Below are positions 30,949-40,373 of a DNA stretch of 49,715 bases, one piece after another. The DNA is taken from assembly GCA_001275005.1 (NCBI GenBank), contig JWZX01003341.1, positions 1 through 49,715 on the forward strand, in the 5' to 3' direction. Both the position numbers and the translations under genes were made by a program. The DNA is from Chrysochromulina tobinii (lineage: Eukaryota; Haptophyta; Prymnesiales; Chrysochromulinaceae). Every line of letters starts with the position of its first letter. Positions within the stretch are counted from its first letter, which is position 1. Under the pieces are notes generated by a model. The model did not search any database, was not told the DNA's origin, and was given only the letters and a program-made list of their open reading frames with translations.

Positions 30949-31197
30949 TCATTGCTGCTGCCGCTTCGCCATCATGCGGTTCACGATGAAGACGCTGCTG
31001 TCAAGGTATCGGCCAGCACAATTGGCAATGCAATTCGCCTCCGACGAGTCGAGCTTATTGCCCGGCTTTGTGACGCACTTATCGAAGCACGTCTCCGTTA
31101 GCTTGCTGATCGCTTGCTGGATGATGGCCTTCTGGTTCTCTGTTTCCATGAACGTCTGCAGCTCCCTAGCTTGCGCATCCGAAGGCTCTGCGTCCAT
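30949..31197 (-). CDS. TIM8: Small Tim chaperone Tim8
   Basis: An 82-residue protein from the ATG at 31197, the size expected for the family. It shows the twin CX3C signature of small Tims: 'CFDKCVTKPGNKLDSSEANC' then 'CIANCAGRYLDSS', whose cysteines form two disulfides. Small Tims chaperone hydrophobic precursors across the mitochondrial intermembrane space; Tim8 pairs with Tim13. The lengths before and after the motif and the 'RYLDSS' end fit Tim8 best. The frame extends further upstream, but that sequence is not conserved-looking and overlaps the shared promoter with the ferredoxin gene. Confidence 0.9.
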   Translation of the reverse strand: MDAEPSDAQARELQTFMETENQKAIIQQAISKLTETCFDKCVTKPGNKLDSSEANCIANCAGRYLDSSVFIVNRMMAKRQQQ

Positions 31198-31389
31198 GGC
31201 GACGTGCAAGTTCGAAGAGGCGGGGTTTTGTTCGCGGCACGTGGATGCGCCGCGTTTGATGACGTGCCCGCGACGCCGCGAAGCGCGCCGCAACGAAAGT
31301 CACGATTTAGAGTGGTTCACCTCAAATGTTCACACACCGCGAAACGCTGCAGGGTGGGCGCCCCCCTGTCCTAGGACTCCAAAGGGGAC
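31198..31389. promoter_or_regulatory. Short bidirectional promoter, TIM8 / ferredoxin-like gene
   Basis: Only 192 bp separate two divergent start codons, so both promoters must lie here or overlap the 5' UTRs. No TATA box is evident. This is inferred from gene orientation. Confidence 0.5.
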
Positions 31390-31764
31390 ATGCTTTCGCT
31401 GACTTTAGCGATGCTCTCGTTGGCCCTGCAGCCAGGATCGCGACCTGCCATTCGTCCTTCCTTCGCCTTCGAAATGTCGGGCGTCCGCGTGGAGGTGTGC
31501 CAGAACAAGTACTGCAAGAAGAAGGGCGCGGCCGCGACTCTCAAGCTTCTCCAGGAGCTTGTAGGAGACCGCGATGATGTGCAGGTGGTGGTGGCCGATA
31601 TGACCCACACAGAGCACGGCTGCTTCGACGAGTGCACGATGGGTCCCAATGTGCGTATTGGTGGCGAGCCACAGGGCGACGATGGTCGTGTCTACAATGG
31701 AATCAAGACCGAGGCCATGTGCTCAGAGCTGCTTGAAAAGGCAGCTGCAGCGGCCAGAACATAG
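31390..31764 (+). CDS. Thioredoxin-like [2Fe-2S] ferredoxin domain protein
   Basis: A single exon of 124 residues. After a hydrophobic leader (MLSLTLAMLSLALQPGSRPA) comes a thioredoxin-fold ferredoxin domain. The start 'VEVCQNKYCKKKGA' has Cys37 and Cys42, and 'HGCFDECTMGPNV' has Cys78 and Cys82. The four cysteines are spaced as in NuoE/thioredoxin-like 2Fe-2S proteins. The end 'VYNGIKTEAMCSELLEKA' is also typical. The leader suggests import into an organelle, possibly the plastid, given the short ER-signal-like hydrophobic start of secondary-plastid proteins. An electron-transfer role is inferred from the family; no partner gene is adjacent. Confidence 0.82.
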   Translation: MLSLTLAMLSLALQPGSRPAIRPSFAFEMSGVRVEVCQNKYCKKKGAAATLKLLQELVGDRDDVQVVVADMTHTEHGCFDECTMGPNVRIGGEPQGDDGRVYNGIKTEAMCSELLEKAAAAART

Positions 31765-32280
31765 TCGTCTAGATCAGGATCCATTGAAAATCGAGTGATA
31801 GTAGTAGCTGAGGGGGCATGGAAGGTTCAAATATCGGATTTGTACCGCCGAACAGCCAAAACAATCCAGTGAGCAGCGACCAGTCTTGAGTCTAGCCAAT
31901 TGTCTGTGTCTCCCCCGATGGATGAAAAGAGCATTGCGTCTCGAGACGCAAGCGTCAGTGTGATTTGTATAAGCATTCATGTGGTGGTACTATAGGAACT
32001 AATGGCTGGAAAATGAGGCTACGGGCTCAACTTGACAACCCCTTGACCATGCATCCCCCCAGCACGGGCTCATACGAGCTCCAGGCGCTGGTCGAGGCGC
32101 AGAGCCGACAGCCGAGACGAGAGAAATGGAGGAGGCGAGACCGCACAGGACCGTGATGATCGAGAAGGTGCGATGAGCTTGTGAACTTCTGTGATGAAAA
32201 GACGGAATCGTCACGGCCCGTGCCGAGAAAACACAAATCGAATCGAAGGTGGGCGGTCTTTTTGCCCCCTGCCAAGGGCC
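31765..32280. other. Spacer, nothing recognised
   Basis: This 516-bp region contains the 3' end of the ferredoxin-like gene and the promoter of the carrier gene. It is A/T-richer than its surroundings (31780-32000). No gene is seen. Confidence 0.4.
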
Positions 32281-33267
32281 ATGCCATCGCGGGTCGGCGA
32301 GGACCTCCGCCTCGAGGCTCTCCGAGGTGGAGCCGCGTCAGCCGCCGCTTGCCTGCTGAGCAACCCGATTGACGTCGTGAGGTGTCGGCTCCAGCTCGAG
32401 GGAGGCCGTAGTGGCCTCTTTCATTCCACAGGCATGGCGAGCTCGCTGCCCGCTGCGATGGCGTACAACGTTGTGATGAACAGCACGCGATTCGCGCTAT
32501 TCGCAAGTCTCTCCAGCAACACCGACCGGCCGTTGACGAGCGGCCTCTTGGCCGGCGGCGTTGCCGGTCTGGTCTCGTCGCCGCTTGCTCGGCTGCGGAC
32601 ACTGCAACAGGCTGGCGACCACATGTTTGCGTCGGCAGCGCGGGCGACCGCAGCCGCACCCTTCTCGGGCGCCGGTATATGGTCGCTGCGGAACGCCGGC
32701 CACACAGCCTGCATCTTCTACCTCTACGAGGCCGCCCTGCGACGCCTCTCTGTGAGGCTCGACGGTGCAGGCGTGCCACCCTTGTTGTTGTACCTGTCCG
32801 CGTCGCTGTGCGCGTCGGTCACCTCTTGCCTGCTGATGAATCCGCTCGACGTGCTCGCGACCCGCGCCTTCCACGCTCCTCCTGCCAACGCAGCGGCGCT
32901 TGCCGCGGGCTTCCACACACCGACGCACCTAAACACGCCTGTCGCCGCGCCGAGCACGCTCAGGACGACGCTTAGGACGCCTGCACGCCTGCCGCTGAAG
33001 TGGCCTCTGCTCGACACCGCGTACCGCGGCCTCGGTGCGAACCTGATTCGGACCGTGCCGCACACGGTCCTCACATTTGTCTTCCTCGAGGCCCTGCGTG
33101 GCAATGTGCCGCTTCTGCCTGCGCGCCCAGCTCTCACGCTCCCTCGGGACACTACCCCATCTTCGGTTCAACGAGAGGGCCTGCAAGAGAGGCGGCGCGG
33201 CCTGCTCGCGCGGTCGCAGACGGAAGTGATGCGGCCGTATTCTTTGGGACCTGGGCTGACGACTTGA
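32281..33267 (+). CDS. Mitochondrial carrier (SLC25) family protein
   Basis: A single exon of 328 residues from the ATG at 32281 (MPSRVGEDLRLEALRGGAAS). Three carrier modules can be traced by their signature: 'SNPIDVVRCRLQLEG' (near residue 28), a weakened 'SSPLARLRTLQQAG' (near 104) and 'MNPLDVLATRAFHAP' (near 188). A final helix 'LIRTVPHTVLTFVFLEALR' follows. The order and the short first module resemble SLC25A34/35-type carriers of the inner mitochondrial membrane. Modules two and three have lost some signature charges, and an insert (about 200-240) with Thr/Ala/Pro-rich sequence interrupts the third. The roughly 50 C-terminal residues are not family-like. The substrate cannot be told. Confidence 0.85.
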   Translation: MPSRVGEDLRLEALRGGAASAAACLLSNPIDVVRCRLQLEGGRSGLFHSTGMASSLPAAMAYNVVMNSTRFALFASLSSNTDRPLTSGLLAGGVAGLVSSPLARLRTLQQAGDHMFASAARATAAAPFSGAGIWSLRNAGHTACIFYLYEAALRRLSVRLDGAGVPPLLLYLSASLCASVTSCLLMNPLDVLATRAFHAPPANAAALAAGFHTPTHLNTPVAAPSTLRTTLRTPARLPLKWPLLDTAYRGLGANLIRTVPHTVLTFVFLEALRGNVPLLPARPALTLPRDTTPSSVQREGLQERRRGLLARSQTEVMRPYSLGPGLTT

Positions 33268-34200
33268 GCGCCTTGCCCTCCATCGCGGAGCGGGAGGGCT
33301 GAACTACTAGCATCGGACCCCGCACCCCCCCGCCCTATACGCACCCCCGCACACGGGGACACGCACCCTTGCGCTGTGTTTTTTGTTGTAGACTCTGTTG
33401 TAGTTTGTGCGTGTCGAGGTATCGGCGAATGTAGTCAGGTGTCAGGAATGTAGCGAGTTTTTGATAGTTCCAAGTTCCGTGATTGCTGATTCGTAGTATT
33501 GGTAATGGCATCCATTCGACGTGACGCCCGGGGCCCGGGGTCACGGCTCGCGCCTTACTCGCGCCGCGGCCGGACCCGGCCGGCGGCGGCCTGGCGCGGC
33601 CGCCCCGCGCTTAACCCCGCGCCCGGCCGACCGGCCGGCGCGATCGCGTATGCGCGTATGGCCGCGTTTTTTATCCGCGTATCGAGCGTTCGCAGGGGCG
33701 AGCGAGGCGGTCGCGGGCGCGTGCGCCCCAGCGTCCTCCCTCCTCCCCGCGCGCCCCGCGGCGCGGCGGGTTGTTGCTTCGTCGAATAACGAATACGAAC
33801 AGAACGGTCAGACGAAGTCGGTGCGTCCACGGTACGCCGGCGGGGGCGCTCACCGGGGGCGCGCCCCGTAAAACCGGCGGTTGGCTGGTACATGCCGTTT
33901 GGGTTCCGCTCCGGGCAAAACCGCGCCACATGTGGTTCGTGAACCGTGTGCTGATCCTAGCTGGTCGTCCGTGGAGCAACTCTTCATGCGTCATGGCAGC
34001 ATCTCCCCTCTCCCCCCACGACCTCCCTTCTTCCCCCACTATGCCAGCTGGATGTCACGTTGGCCACACCTCCGTGCTGGTAGCGTCGCTCACTCAACAT
34101 AGCCCACTGCTCCACGTGTGCGCGTGTCCACGGATCCCGCGCGCCTGCCGAGCACTGTGTTCACGTGTGCCGCCATCCCAATGCGCTCTGTACGTGGCGC
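33268..34200. other. Convergent 933-bp spacer with GC-rich block
   Basis: The region holds the 3' ends of the carrier and kinase genes. A block at about 33525-33780 is nearly all G and C. GTGACGCCCGGG at about 33520 also occurs near 38928. No gene is convincing on either strand. Confidence 0.4.
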
Positions 34201-37200
34201 TCAGATAGAGGAGACGCACTGGTACATGTTCTCCATGTACTCATCGACGACGGCGGTGGGCGAGACAAAGTCCCATTCGGCCACTTCGTACTCCTGATCG
34301 GGCGCCTCGCGCTCGGCCTCCGAGATATCATTGGCGATCTGCACGGCGAGATTCTCCTTGTCCTTCTTGCGCTTCGCCGGCGCCTTGAGGTTGACGCAGG
34401 GCGAGTCGAACTTTTTGAGCGGCACGAGGTCCCAGTCGATGCCCCTCCAGTACGGATGGTCGAGGATCCCTGCATGCAATGCGGGAGGCAATGCGGGACG
34501 CAATGAGGGAGGCAATGAGGGAGGCAATGAGGGAGGCAATGAGGGAGGCAATGAGGGAGGCAATGAGCAATGAGGGAGGCAGTCTGCATGCAATCGGGAT
34601 GATCGCAAGTCACGGAGCGCGCACCAGCGATGCCACGGCTGTCGCAGCCTAGTCGCACGTTGTGGTCTTGGTGAAGGAGCCCCATGACGAGGCTCTCGGC
34701 GGCGGAGTCCTTGAAGTCGTGCGGCCGGTACTGCGGGTTCTCGTCCTCAGGATGAGCATAGGGCACCGTGCCCGCCGAGAACTCGTACATGAGGACGCCC
34801 ACCGTGTACCAGTCGCACGACATGCCGTAGGGCTCGCGACGGTCCTTGGCCCATCGCACCTCAGGCGCCATGTAGCAATCGGTGCCCACACGCGAGCGCC
34901 TCTTGGGCTGCTTCTTAGAGACGCGGGCAGCGAGCCCCATGTCGATCATCCGCACGTGGCCCTCCTCGTCGATCAGCAGGTTCTCGGGCTTCATGTCGCG
35001 GTACAAGACGTTCTGCTGGTGGCAGTAGCCGATGACGCACACGACCTCCATCATGATGAAGCGCACCTGCTCGGCCGTCAGACGCTTCTTCGTGAGAACA
35101 AACTCGGAGAGGTCTCCCGCGGGCACGAGGTCCATGACCAGCACGAGGAACTCTGTGTTCTGGAAGGCGTACGAGAGGTTGACCAGGAAGGGGTGGTGTA
35201 GGCATGCCATCAGGTCCTTCTCGAGGTGGATCTTCCTCCTCCAGGACGAGCCCAGGGAGCGGCGCATCATCTCCTTGTGCATCACTTTCATCGCATAGTG
35301 CTTGCCGCAGTCGCGCTTGACTACCTCAAGCACCTGCCCGAAGCCGCCCTGGCCCAGCACCCGGATAAGCCGGAAGTCAGGCAGCCCAGGTACTCGCCCT
35401 TCCTTGGCTTTGAGCTCCAGGATGTACGCAAAGTGCTCCGACGAGAGGAACGGCGACATGCACTGGTCCTCGATGGCGCTGACCGCGATCTTCTGCGCCT
35501 CGTCGAAGAGCTTGCGTGCCTCTTTGATGTCGAGCGAGCCCACCGTCAGCTTGCCAAGCTCCGTCTTGATGGCCGCACGCTGCGTCTCAGTGAAGCAAGA
35601 GAGGCGCATCACGCCGTCGCTCTTGATGAAGTGCTCGTAGATGCGCGTGCCCATGTCGAGCAGCTGCGGCGGCTCAGGCTCTGATCGGAAGTCCTGCACG
35701 TCCATCCAGAACTCGAACATGGCGAGCGACATCGTGTACGCCTCGCGCTCGTCCGCCCGGTCCTCGCACGCCTTGGAGATGAACTTTCGGAAGATGCCCA
35801 TGTAGGCGGGGTTCTGAAGGATCTCGTGGATGGACACGTTGGCGAGGTGCTGGCCGGCAACCTGGCGCTTTTCGTTCGAGAAGGCCTCGGTTAGGTTGCG
35901 CAAGCGTCTCGCCTGGTACGAGGCGAGGAAAGCAAAGAAGCGGCCGGGCAGCTTCGGATGGGACGTGAAGAGGCTCTCGAGGTACGCTCCGTCCACGCAC
36001 ACGAGGATCGCCTCCTCCGAGTCGGTCACGATCGAGGCAGTCGCGCATCCGCTCTTGAGAAGCGACGTCTCGCCGAACATCTCTCCCGGCCCACGGTGTC
36101 CCACAACGACTGCCGTCGGCTGGTCCTTCAGCTGCAGCTCGACCCGCAGAGAACCCTGCAAGATCTGGTACAGGGCGCGCGTGGGCATCCCCTCGCGCAG
36201 CACCGAGTCGCCCTTTTTGAAGCGCATCTGCTTCGCGCCCGAGAGGAAGAGACTCCAATCCATCTCCGTCAAGTCCATCGAGAGTCCATGGGTCTGTGAC
36301 GAACCTGACGAAGCTCGAGGGCTCTCCCGCGCCGTGTGGCCGCCGGATTTGCCCAGCTCGAGCGCGTCCATGATGGTCTTGTCGACCTCCTCGTACACCT
36401 GCGCCTTCGTCGGCCCCAGCTCGGCCGAGGCCGCCTGCAGCGCCGCGGCCGTCGCCTGGCGGCGGCATTGCTCCATTTGTACCCACGTCTCCTCACAACT
36501 TTCGGGCAGCGTCAGCTCGAGCGAGTAGCCCTTGCACTGCACTTCGACCGTATTGGCCAGCTCGGTCGACTTGAGGAGTGCAACCACGTCCGTCAGATCG
36601 ACCGTCTGCTGCTTGTGGAAGCCGAAAACTTTCCAATCGAAGCACAGATGCTTCTCGAAGAGGTACATGTCACCGAAGGACACGTTGGCATCCTTGAGGG
36701 CATTCGCCTCTTTTCGCATGGAGCACGTGGTGCGCAAGACGAGGGGCTCGTCCTTGTCGAGGGCAAACAGCTGCCGGTACTTGGCCACGTTCAGGGTCGT
36801 GTCGCCCTGGGGCTTCTTGGCCGTTATGGTATTCTTGGCGTTCTTGGCGACCACCTCGGCGCGCATCTTGGAAGACGCCTCGCTGATGCGATCCGAGAGC
36901 GTCGAAGCGAGCATCCGGAAGACGCGGCCGCACTTTTCGGGGTCCGATGCGATGTGCTCTGCCAGCCTGGAGTGCTGCACGACATAAGCCTCGACCGTGC
37001 CCGCGGCGATGACGCTGCTGCCGGGCAAGTCGCCCAGCAGGAGCGTCATCTCGCCGATTAGGTCGCCCTTGCTGCGCTTGGCCACCTCCTTTGTACCTTT
37101 CAAGATCGTCGCGGTGCCCTTCCGGATGAAGATGGCAGAGTCCGAAGCCTGGCCCTCAGTGATGATCGCCTCCCCATCCTTATATGTCTTTGGCAGGCCG

Positions 37201-37334
37201 ACATCCCTGAAGAGGGCCTCACGGAACGCCTCCGCATCCTTCTCCGGTTGGAAGTGCGAACTCATAGAACGGCCGTGTGCATGGCCTTTCGCGGAGCCTT
37301 CTGCACCGCCTGCCTTGCTGCCCGCGCATCCCAT
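34201..37334 (-). CDS. Cyclic-nucleotide-binding, RGS-containing GRK-like protein kinase
   Basis: Two exons (34625-37334, 34201-34469) give 992 residues. The N terminus MGCAGSK fits N-myristoylation at Gly2 and palmitoylation at Cys3. Domains in order: cyclic-nucleotide-binding fold (about 30-150), GRAM-like domain (181-281), second cyclic-nucleotide fold (355-478), RGS homology domain (498-645) and an AGC-type kinase. The kinase has a Gly loop GQGGFGQV at 661, 'YAMKV', 'LYRDMKPENLL', 'MIDMGLAARV' and 'VGTDCYMAPEV'. DMG replaces DFG; GRKs have DLG at this place, and RGS plus kinase is the GRK layout. Splicing restores 'GIAGILDHPYWRGIDW', the usual end of AGC/GRK kinases. PKG-like cyclic-nucleotide control is inferred; ligand specificity is not. 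Confidence 0.92.
34470..34583. repeat. 12-bp tandem array between two identical splice acceptors
   Basis: About eight copies of GCAATGAGGGAG (plus strand) fill the intron of the kinase gene. The sequence CTGCATGCAAT, an acceptor on the minus strand, stands at both ends (34470 and 34584). The array is 114 bp, a multiple of three, and is open in the kinase frame. Confidence 0.9.
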
Positions 37335-37519
37335 GAGCGCCGCCGCGCGACCCGGCTTTCACGACGACGTGAATTCCGAGACACGGCAACTTCGCGTATC
37401 CGGATAAGGAGTTTCATAAATTCCCTTCAAACTCGAAAGGAGCCATTACAAACACCCACACAAATCTTGCAATTCGAGTCACGCAAAACTTTTTTTTGAC
37501 GAACCTCCCTTATCCGTCC
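37335..37519. promoter_or_regulatory. Bidirectional promoter, kinase / RING-CH fusion gene
   Basis: 185 bp separate two divergent ATGs. The half near the RING-CH gene is A/T-rich with an oligo-T run (37489-37497). Inferred from orientation. Confidence 0.45.
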
Positions 37520-38779
37520 ATGCAGAAGCCCTCAGACTGCGATGACGAGCCCAGCATCCCTTCATGCCGCATCTGCATGGAGCCGGGTACCCCTTACGAC
37601 GACCTCGTCCAGCCATGCGCATGCGCTGGCACGCAGGCTTGGATCCACATCGGCTGCCTGAAGCGGTGGCAGCAGTCGTCACCCAACCGGTCGCGAAAAG
37701 CCATCTGCCCAGTTTGCAAGGCGGCATACGCCCCCGAATTCGTGCCGCGCGAAAAGCCCCCTGCGAGCGTCTCTCCGCTCTCGCTGCCCTATAACTGGGT
37801 GCGCAATGCGATAGCCATGGCCAGTTTGGGGTTCGCCAACATCTTCTGCAACGAGCCTGTCATCATGATAGTAATCCTCGTCATCATGTTCATTGGCTGC
37901 TTGGACTGGTCGCTTCCGGCCCTCTTTGGTTTACGGCTGTGCATGCTCGTGGACGGAGACGGCACGCCCTCGCTTCGCCTCGTGCGTGTTGGGTCGAACA
38001 TCCAGGGCCTCGCGGCGGGCGCGCTGCTCGTGGCCACAGACGCCATCCGTGGCGGCATCTTTGACCGCGCGGTGGTCGTGATCACGCGCCACGACGAGGA
38101 GGGCACTGCCGGCTACCTCATCAACTGCCCCATCGAACGCATCCGCACCAACCATCCGGTCTTCGAAAGCGGCGCGCCTCTCCGCCACGCGCTCGCAACG
38201 CCTGAGGACCCGTTCGCGGTCTCGCACGGGCTAGGCGGGCCCGTCGGCCTCGACACTTGGGTCGTGCTGCACGCGTTCGAGAACGTGCCGGGCGCCACGC
38301 GCCTGGGGAGCGGACTGCACGTCGGCGGCGACCTCGCAACGCTACGCGAGCGCGCGCGCGCCTCACTGCTCGACCAACGCAGGGCCGTCGACGGGGCCGA
38401 GGCACAGCAGGCCGATGCGCGAGGAGCGCAGGCTGGCGCGGCCGACGGCGCGGCCGAGGGTGCGGCGGCCTTCCGCGCGGATGCCCTGCACGTGAGAGGA
38501 GAGGTCGATGCCGCATCGCTCTGGCGCTCGCATCGATGGGTGGGCACCACTCCACGCGAGCGCACCCACGTCCTCGCGCGTGCGCTGCATGGGCACTCCT
38601 CGTGGGCGCCCGGCCAGCTCGAAGGCGAGATCCGCTCGGGACTGTGGAAATGGGGCGCCGGCCAAGGGTACGAGTTCGCGCTCACGAGTGCCGGCTGGCC
38701 TCTTGCCGACGCGAGGCCCGATTATCGCATCTGGCACAAGGCCCTCGCCGTCCTCGAGCGTGCGCAGGTTGGAAGGTAG
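37520..38779 (+). CDS. RING-CH (MARCH-type) / UPF0301 (AlgH) fusion membrane protein
   Basis: A single exon of 419 residues from the first ATG (37520). The N terminus is a C4HC3 RING-CH domain with all ligands: Cys16, Cys19, Cys33, Cys35, His43, Cys46, Cys63 and Cys66. MARCH-type ligases ubiquitinate membrane proteins. One or two membrane helices follow (EPVIMIVILVIMFIGCLDW, about 115-140). The rest is a UPF0301/AlgH domain: 'GALLVATDAIRGGIFDRAVV', 'VITRHDEEGTAGYLINCPIE', 'HGLGGPVGLDTWVVLHA' and 'RSGLWKWGAGQGYEFAL'. An Ala-rich low-complexity insert splits it at about 295-325. AlgH domains are mostly bacterial or plastid proteins of unclear function, so a fusion to RING-CH is unexpected. The frame is continuous across the junction, so a joined gene is not required. 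Confidence 0.88.
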   Translation: MQKPSDCDDEPSIPSCRICMEPGTPYDDLVQPCACAGTQAWIHIGCLKRWQQSSPNRSRKAICPVCKAAYAPEFVPREKPPASVSPLSLPYNWVRNAIAMASLGFANIFCNEPVIMIVILVIMFIGCLDWSLPALFGLRLCMLVDGDGTPSLRLVRVGSNIQGLAAGALLVATDAIRGGIFDRAVVVITRHDEEGTAGYLINCPIERIRTNHPVFESGAPLRHALATPEDPFAVSHGLGGPVGLDTWVVLHAFENVPGATRLGSGLHVGGDLATLRERARASLLDQRRAVDGAEAQQADARGAQAGAADGAAEGAAAFRADALHVRGEVDAASLWRSHRWVGTTPRERTHVLARALHGHSSWAPGQLEGEIRSGLWKWGAGQGYEFALTSAGWPLADARPDYRIWHKALAVLERAQVGR

Positions 38780-39311
38780 ATAGAAAATCGATACGCGATT
38801 CGACGGGAATAGACATCTCGGTACTCGGACGCCCCGGCCCCCGCCCGGGCCCCGGCCGGCCGGGATCCGCCGCGCGCCGGCACACGCCGGGTAGTGAGTG
38901 AAGTGAAAGTCGTTCACGGAGTGTCAGTGTGACGCCCGGGCATATGCGCCGATGGGACGCGCTGTATTGTGCTCTTTATATATTACTTAGCGTATTGTAT
39001 GCAGATTCTCTCATTCACTCCGGTCGGCCTCCATCGCCAGCTGATCGCCGCGGAACGCTGAGACCGTGTCCTGAAACGAGTTTGCTCCCTCGACCTCATC
39101 AAACTCGCCATCGAGCAGCGTCCCTCGATACACGTCGTCGGTTGTGAGCAACTCTGATCCGGCAATCTAACGGCCGTTGTGACGAAATACGATCAAGTAC
39201 ACAATACCAAGCGGGATCACCGAATGGGGGCTGGACTCGCTGGATTCCCCCCCTAATCGCCGTCACCCGAAAAACCCGCCGCTACGACACACGCAACAAC
39301 GCCCATCGAAC
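38780..39311. other. Spacer with GC block and TATA-like stretch
   Basis: A G/C-only block at 38826-38880 is followed by TTTATATATTACTTAGCG at about 38975. That TATA-like sequence lies 330 bp upstream of the phosphatase start. No gene is seen. Confidence 0.4.
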
Positions 39312-40097
39312 ATGAGCGTCTCAATCGAAGTCTTGGTCCTGCGCCACGGCGAACGCATCGACGAGGTGCCAGACTCGAGCATCGTCAATGATCGCCCGAA
39401 GTGGGATCCGCCCCTCACTCGCAATGGATACAAACAGGCTGCAGAGGCGGGCGTGAGGCTGCAAGGCGAGCACCAGCGGCGTCCGTTTGAGCGAATTTAT
39501 GTCTCGCCGTGCACCCGCACATTCCAGACAGCGAGCTTCGTGGCGGCCCAGCTCGGTGGCGTGCCACTACGTCCCGTGCCCGGGCTTGCCGAGTGTGCTG
39601 CTGCAGTCCAGAAGTACGGCATCAGCGCTTTTGACCCGAAGGGCAAGGGGCCACGTTTCCTTGCTTCCGAGCAGGCGGGCGCCTACTGCGCCCCCGGCAC
39701 GACAATTGAGCCCACCGACGCTCTGTACTCGGAAGGTTTCGAGGCCTGCGTCGGCCGGCTGGCATCCGAGGCGGCGGCGCAGGGGCTCACGCGGGTGCTT
39801 CTCGTGTCGCATCGCGAGGGCATCCGCGACCTGTGCAACCTAGCTGGCTTTCGCGGCCGAGCATCCACTGCATACTGCTGCATCGCGCAGTTTCGGTACA
39901 CGCCGGACTCTGACCAATACGAACTTCTCACAGCACCCACCACTAAAGTGCTGCCGACGCGCGATCCCTTGCCGGCTCCGCCTCCGCCAGTGCCTAACGG
40001 TGTCGCCGTCACCCTACCCCTAACGGGCAGTGAGGTATCAGGTCCCCCACGAACGGTATGTGCGGAGAGTTGTACGGGTGAGTCACTAACCGTCTGA
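39312..40097 (+). CDS. Histidine phosphatase superfamily protein
   Basis: A single exon of 261 residues. The catalytic 'LRHGER' motif places the phospho-accepting His at residue 12. 'SPCTRTFQTA' supplies the second conserved Arg, 'EGFEACVGRL' the acid region, and 'LLVSHREGIRDLCNL' the second His at residue 167. This order is the branch-1 phosphoglycerate-mutase-like fold, close to UBASH3/TULA-type and other eukaryotic histidine phosphatases rather than glycolytic mutase. The C-terminal 45 residues are Pro/Val/Thr-rich and probably disordered. The substrate is unknown. No introns or targeting signal are seen. Confidence 0.88.
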   Translation: MSVSIEVLVLRHGERIDEVPDSSIVNDRPKWDPPLTRNGYKQAAEAGVRLQGEHQRRPFERIYVSPCTRTFQTASFVAAQLGGVPLRPVPGLAECAAAVQKYGISAFDPKGKGPRFLASEQAGAYCAPGTTIEPTDALYSEGFEACVGRLASEAAAQGLTRVLLVSHREGIRDLCNLAGFRGRASTAYCCIAQFRYTPDSDQYELLTAPTTKVLPTRDPLPAPPPPVPNGVAVTLPLTGSEVSGPPRTVCAESCTGESLTV

Positions 40098-40373
40098 TTT
40101 CATACCGTCATTAAGTAAGATGCGCGATCGTGACGACCGCGGACGTGCCAGGACGACTCGAGCAGTCGTGAGTCGAGCTTCGAGCTACGCGTCGAGCGGA
40201 CTTAAGACTGAGCGGAGGAAAGAGGGAAAGAGCGGACCGTCGCGACCCGCCACCGCCGGATCGGAAATCGCTCCTCGTTTGTTCATCATGATCATCCTCG
40301 AGATCATCCGTCCCCATTGGCCGTCGCGAGCTTCAGCCAACAGACACGGACTTGTGGGCTTGCCTCCGTCGCG

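Noticed and set aside
34470-34590. CRISPR-like regularly spaced repeat
   Set aside because: The 12-bp units are directly contiguous without spacers and sit in an intron; a eukaryotic minisatellite explains it.
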